Shown here piece by piece: positions 12,633-13,545 of a stretch of 13,545 bases of DNA. This stretch comes from UBA6136 sp964344495 (lineage in GTDB: Bacteria; Pseudomonadota; Gammaproteobacteria; Methylococcales; Methylococcaceae). The translations under genes and the position numbers were made by a program. Numbering within the stretch: position 1 is the stretch's first letter; each line of letters opens with the position of its first letter. Under the pieces are notes generated by a model. That model was not told where the DNA came from. It did no database searches and worked only from the letters and a program-made list of their open reading frames with translations. The DNA lies in NCBI GenBank assembly GCA_964344495.1, contig CAYFNI010000062.1:1-13545 (forward strand). The letters run 5' to 3'.

Positions 12633-13545
12633 TCAGCGGGGCAGTTCGCTTGCGCCCATCAGGTATTCATCGACGGCCCGCGCGCATTGACGGCCCTCTC
12701 GAATCGCCCAGACCACGAGCGATTGACCACGACGCATGTCCCCAGCGGTAAACACCTTGTCGACAGAGGTGCGGTAGTCATGGGTATTAGCCTTGACGTT
12801 ATGCCGTTCATCCAGCGCCACGCCGAGTTCAGCGAGTAGTCCATCCCGTATCGGGTGGACAAAACCCATCGCCAGCAGAACCAGGTCCGCCTTCAGGCTG
12901 AATTCGCTGCCCGGTACCCGGTTCATGTTCCAGCGGCCGTTTTCCTGCGTCCATTCCACCTTGACGCAGTTGATCTGTTTCAACTGACCGTTTTCCCCGT
13001 CGAATGAGACGGTATCGACACTCCACTGGCGCTCGCAACCTTCTTCATGGGAGCTTGAGGTGCGCAGTTTGTTGGGCCAGTTGGGCCAGGTCAGGTCTTT
13101 GTTCTCCTTCTCCGGCGGCTTCGGCATGATTTCCAGCTGGGTGATCGAGTCGGCACCCTGACGTCTGGAAGTGCCGATGCAGTCGGACCCGGTGTCACCG
13201 CCGCCGATGACCACCACATGTTTGCCGGTCGCGGTCAGGCTGATCGATTCGGGGAGGCTATCGCCTGCAACGCGCTTGTTCTGTTGCGGCAGAAAATGCA
13301 TGGCGAAGTGAACGCCGTCCAGTTCGCGCCCGGGCACGCCGAGATCGCGTGGATGCTCGGAACCTCCAGCCAGAACGACGGCATCGAAGTCAGACAGCAA
13401 CTGCTTGGCCGGCAAATCCTTGCCGACATGCCAGTTGGGGCGGAAGACCACGCCTTCGGCCTGCATCTGCGCAATCCGGCGATCGATCAGGTGTTTTTCC
13501 ATCTTGAAATCGGGAATGCCATAGCGCAACAGCCCACCGATGCGG
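12633..13545 (-). CDS. gltD: Glutamate synthase small subunit, C-terminal 303 residues (runs off the right edge)
   Basis: GltD is the NADPH-oxidising, FAD-containing beta subunit of glutamate synthase, which with GltB turns 2-oxoglutarate and glutamine into two glutamates. The frame is open to the right edge and begins RIGGLLRYGIPDFKMEK, the well-conserved middle of the protein, so the N-terminal iron-sulfur region and first FAD segment are missing because of the window limit, not truncation. Visible motifs are the second dinucleotide-binding loop VVIGGGDTGSDCIGTSRR, the GltD insert PPEKENKDLTWPNWP, and the closing FAD segment VFTAGDMRRGQSLVVWAIREGR. The C-terminus EYLMGASELPR is typical. Two hairpins follow the stop, suggesting the end of a gltBD operon. 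Related flavoprotein subunits exist, but the middle segment is specific to GltD. Confidence 0.95.
   Translation of the reverse strand, partial: RIGGLLRYGIPDFKMEKHLIDRRIAQMQAEGVVFRPNWHVGKDLPAKQLLSDFDAVVLAGGSEHPRDLGVPGRELDGVHFAMHFLPQQNKRVAGDSLPESISLTATGKHVVVIGGGDTGSDCIGTSRRQGADSITQLEIMPKPPEKENKDLTWPNWPNKLRTSSSHEEGCERQWSVDTVSFDGENGQLKQINCVKVEWTQENGRWNMNRVPGSEFSLKADLVLLAMGFVHPIRDGLLAELGVALDERHNVKANTHDYRTSVDKVFTAGDMRRGQSLVVWAIREGRQCARAVDEYLMGASELPR

Noticed and set aside
1..13545. tRNA, rRNA, CRISPR, insertion sequence or phage signatures
   Set aside because: No cloverleaf, regularly spaced repeats, transposase motifs or terminal repeats were seen; the window is tightly packed with recognisable chromosomal genes.

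Overview
The window is dense, GC-rich (roughly 60 percent by eye) bacterial chromosome made almost entirely of core metabolic genes. Protein sequences (Kup, a CysTWA sulfate transporter, ArgG, ThiE, NrdB, GltD) and the presence of a sigma-54 activator point to a proteobacterium, most likely a gammaproteobacterium. A sulfur-oxidising chemolithotroph of the Halothiobacillus type is a guess only. No mobile elements, tRNA, rRNA, CRISPR array or phage genes were seen.

Layout, left to right. (1) Minus strand, 1-2335: the N-terminal 400 residues of a Kup potassium transporter, running off the left edge, preceded by the periplasmic sulfate-binding protein gene sbp. (2) A 353-base divergent control region (2336-2688). 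(3) Plus strand, 2689-5508: cysT-cysW-cysA, the permease pair and ATPase that would work with Sbp to import sulfate or thiosulfate. (4) A Nudix hydrolase on the minus strand (5519-5953), tail to tail with cysA. (5) Plus strand, 6111-9094: four genes in a row, encoding a small TauE/DsbD_2-type membrane protein with HCxGMC and PCG motifs, a PspF-like sigma-54 activator with no sensor domain, a polytopic membrane protein starting MCWSGE, and a chagasin-like (I42) lipoprotein inhibitor of cysteine peptidases. This is the least ordinary part of the window. (6) argG on the minus strand, separated from the inhibitor gene by a strong terminator hairpin. (7) thiE on the plus strand, divergent from argG. 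(8) nrdB on the minus strand, whose stop codon overlaps that of thiE. (9) The C-terminal 303 residues of gltD, running off the right edge, followed by two hairpins.

The most informative non-coding signals are: two NrdR-box-like sites exactly 31 bases apart upstream of nrdB; a GC-rich leader hairpin with a competing alternative between those boxes and the nrdB start; and an 11-bp stem with an 11-base loop that holds the stop codon of the TauE-like gene in its left arm, the ribosome binding site of the sigma-54 activator in its loop, and the preferred start codon of the activator in its right arm. The last suggests translational coupling of the activator to the upstream membrane protein. Assignments of core enzymes are firm; the idea that the four-gene plus-strand block is a functional unit is inference from order and spacing.
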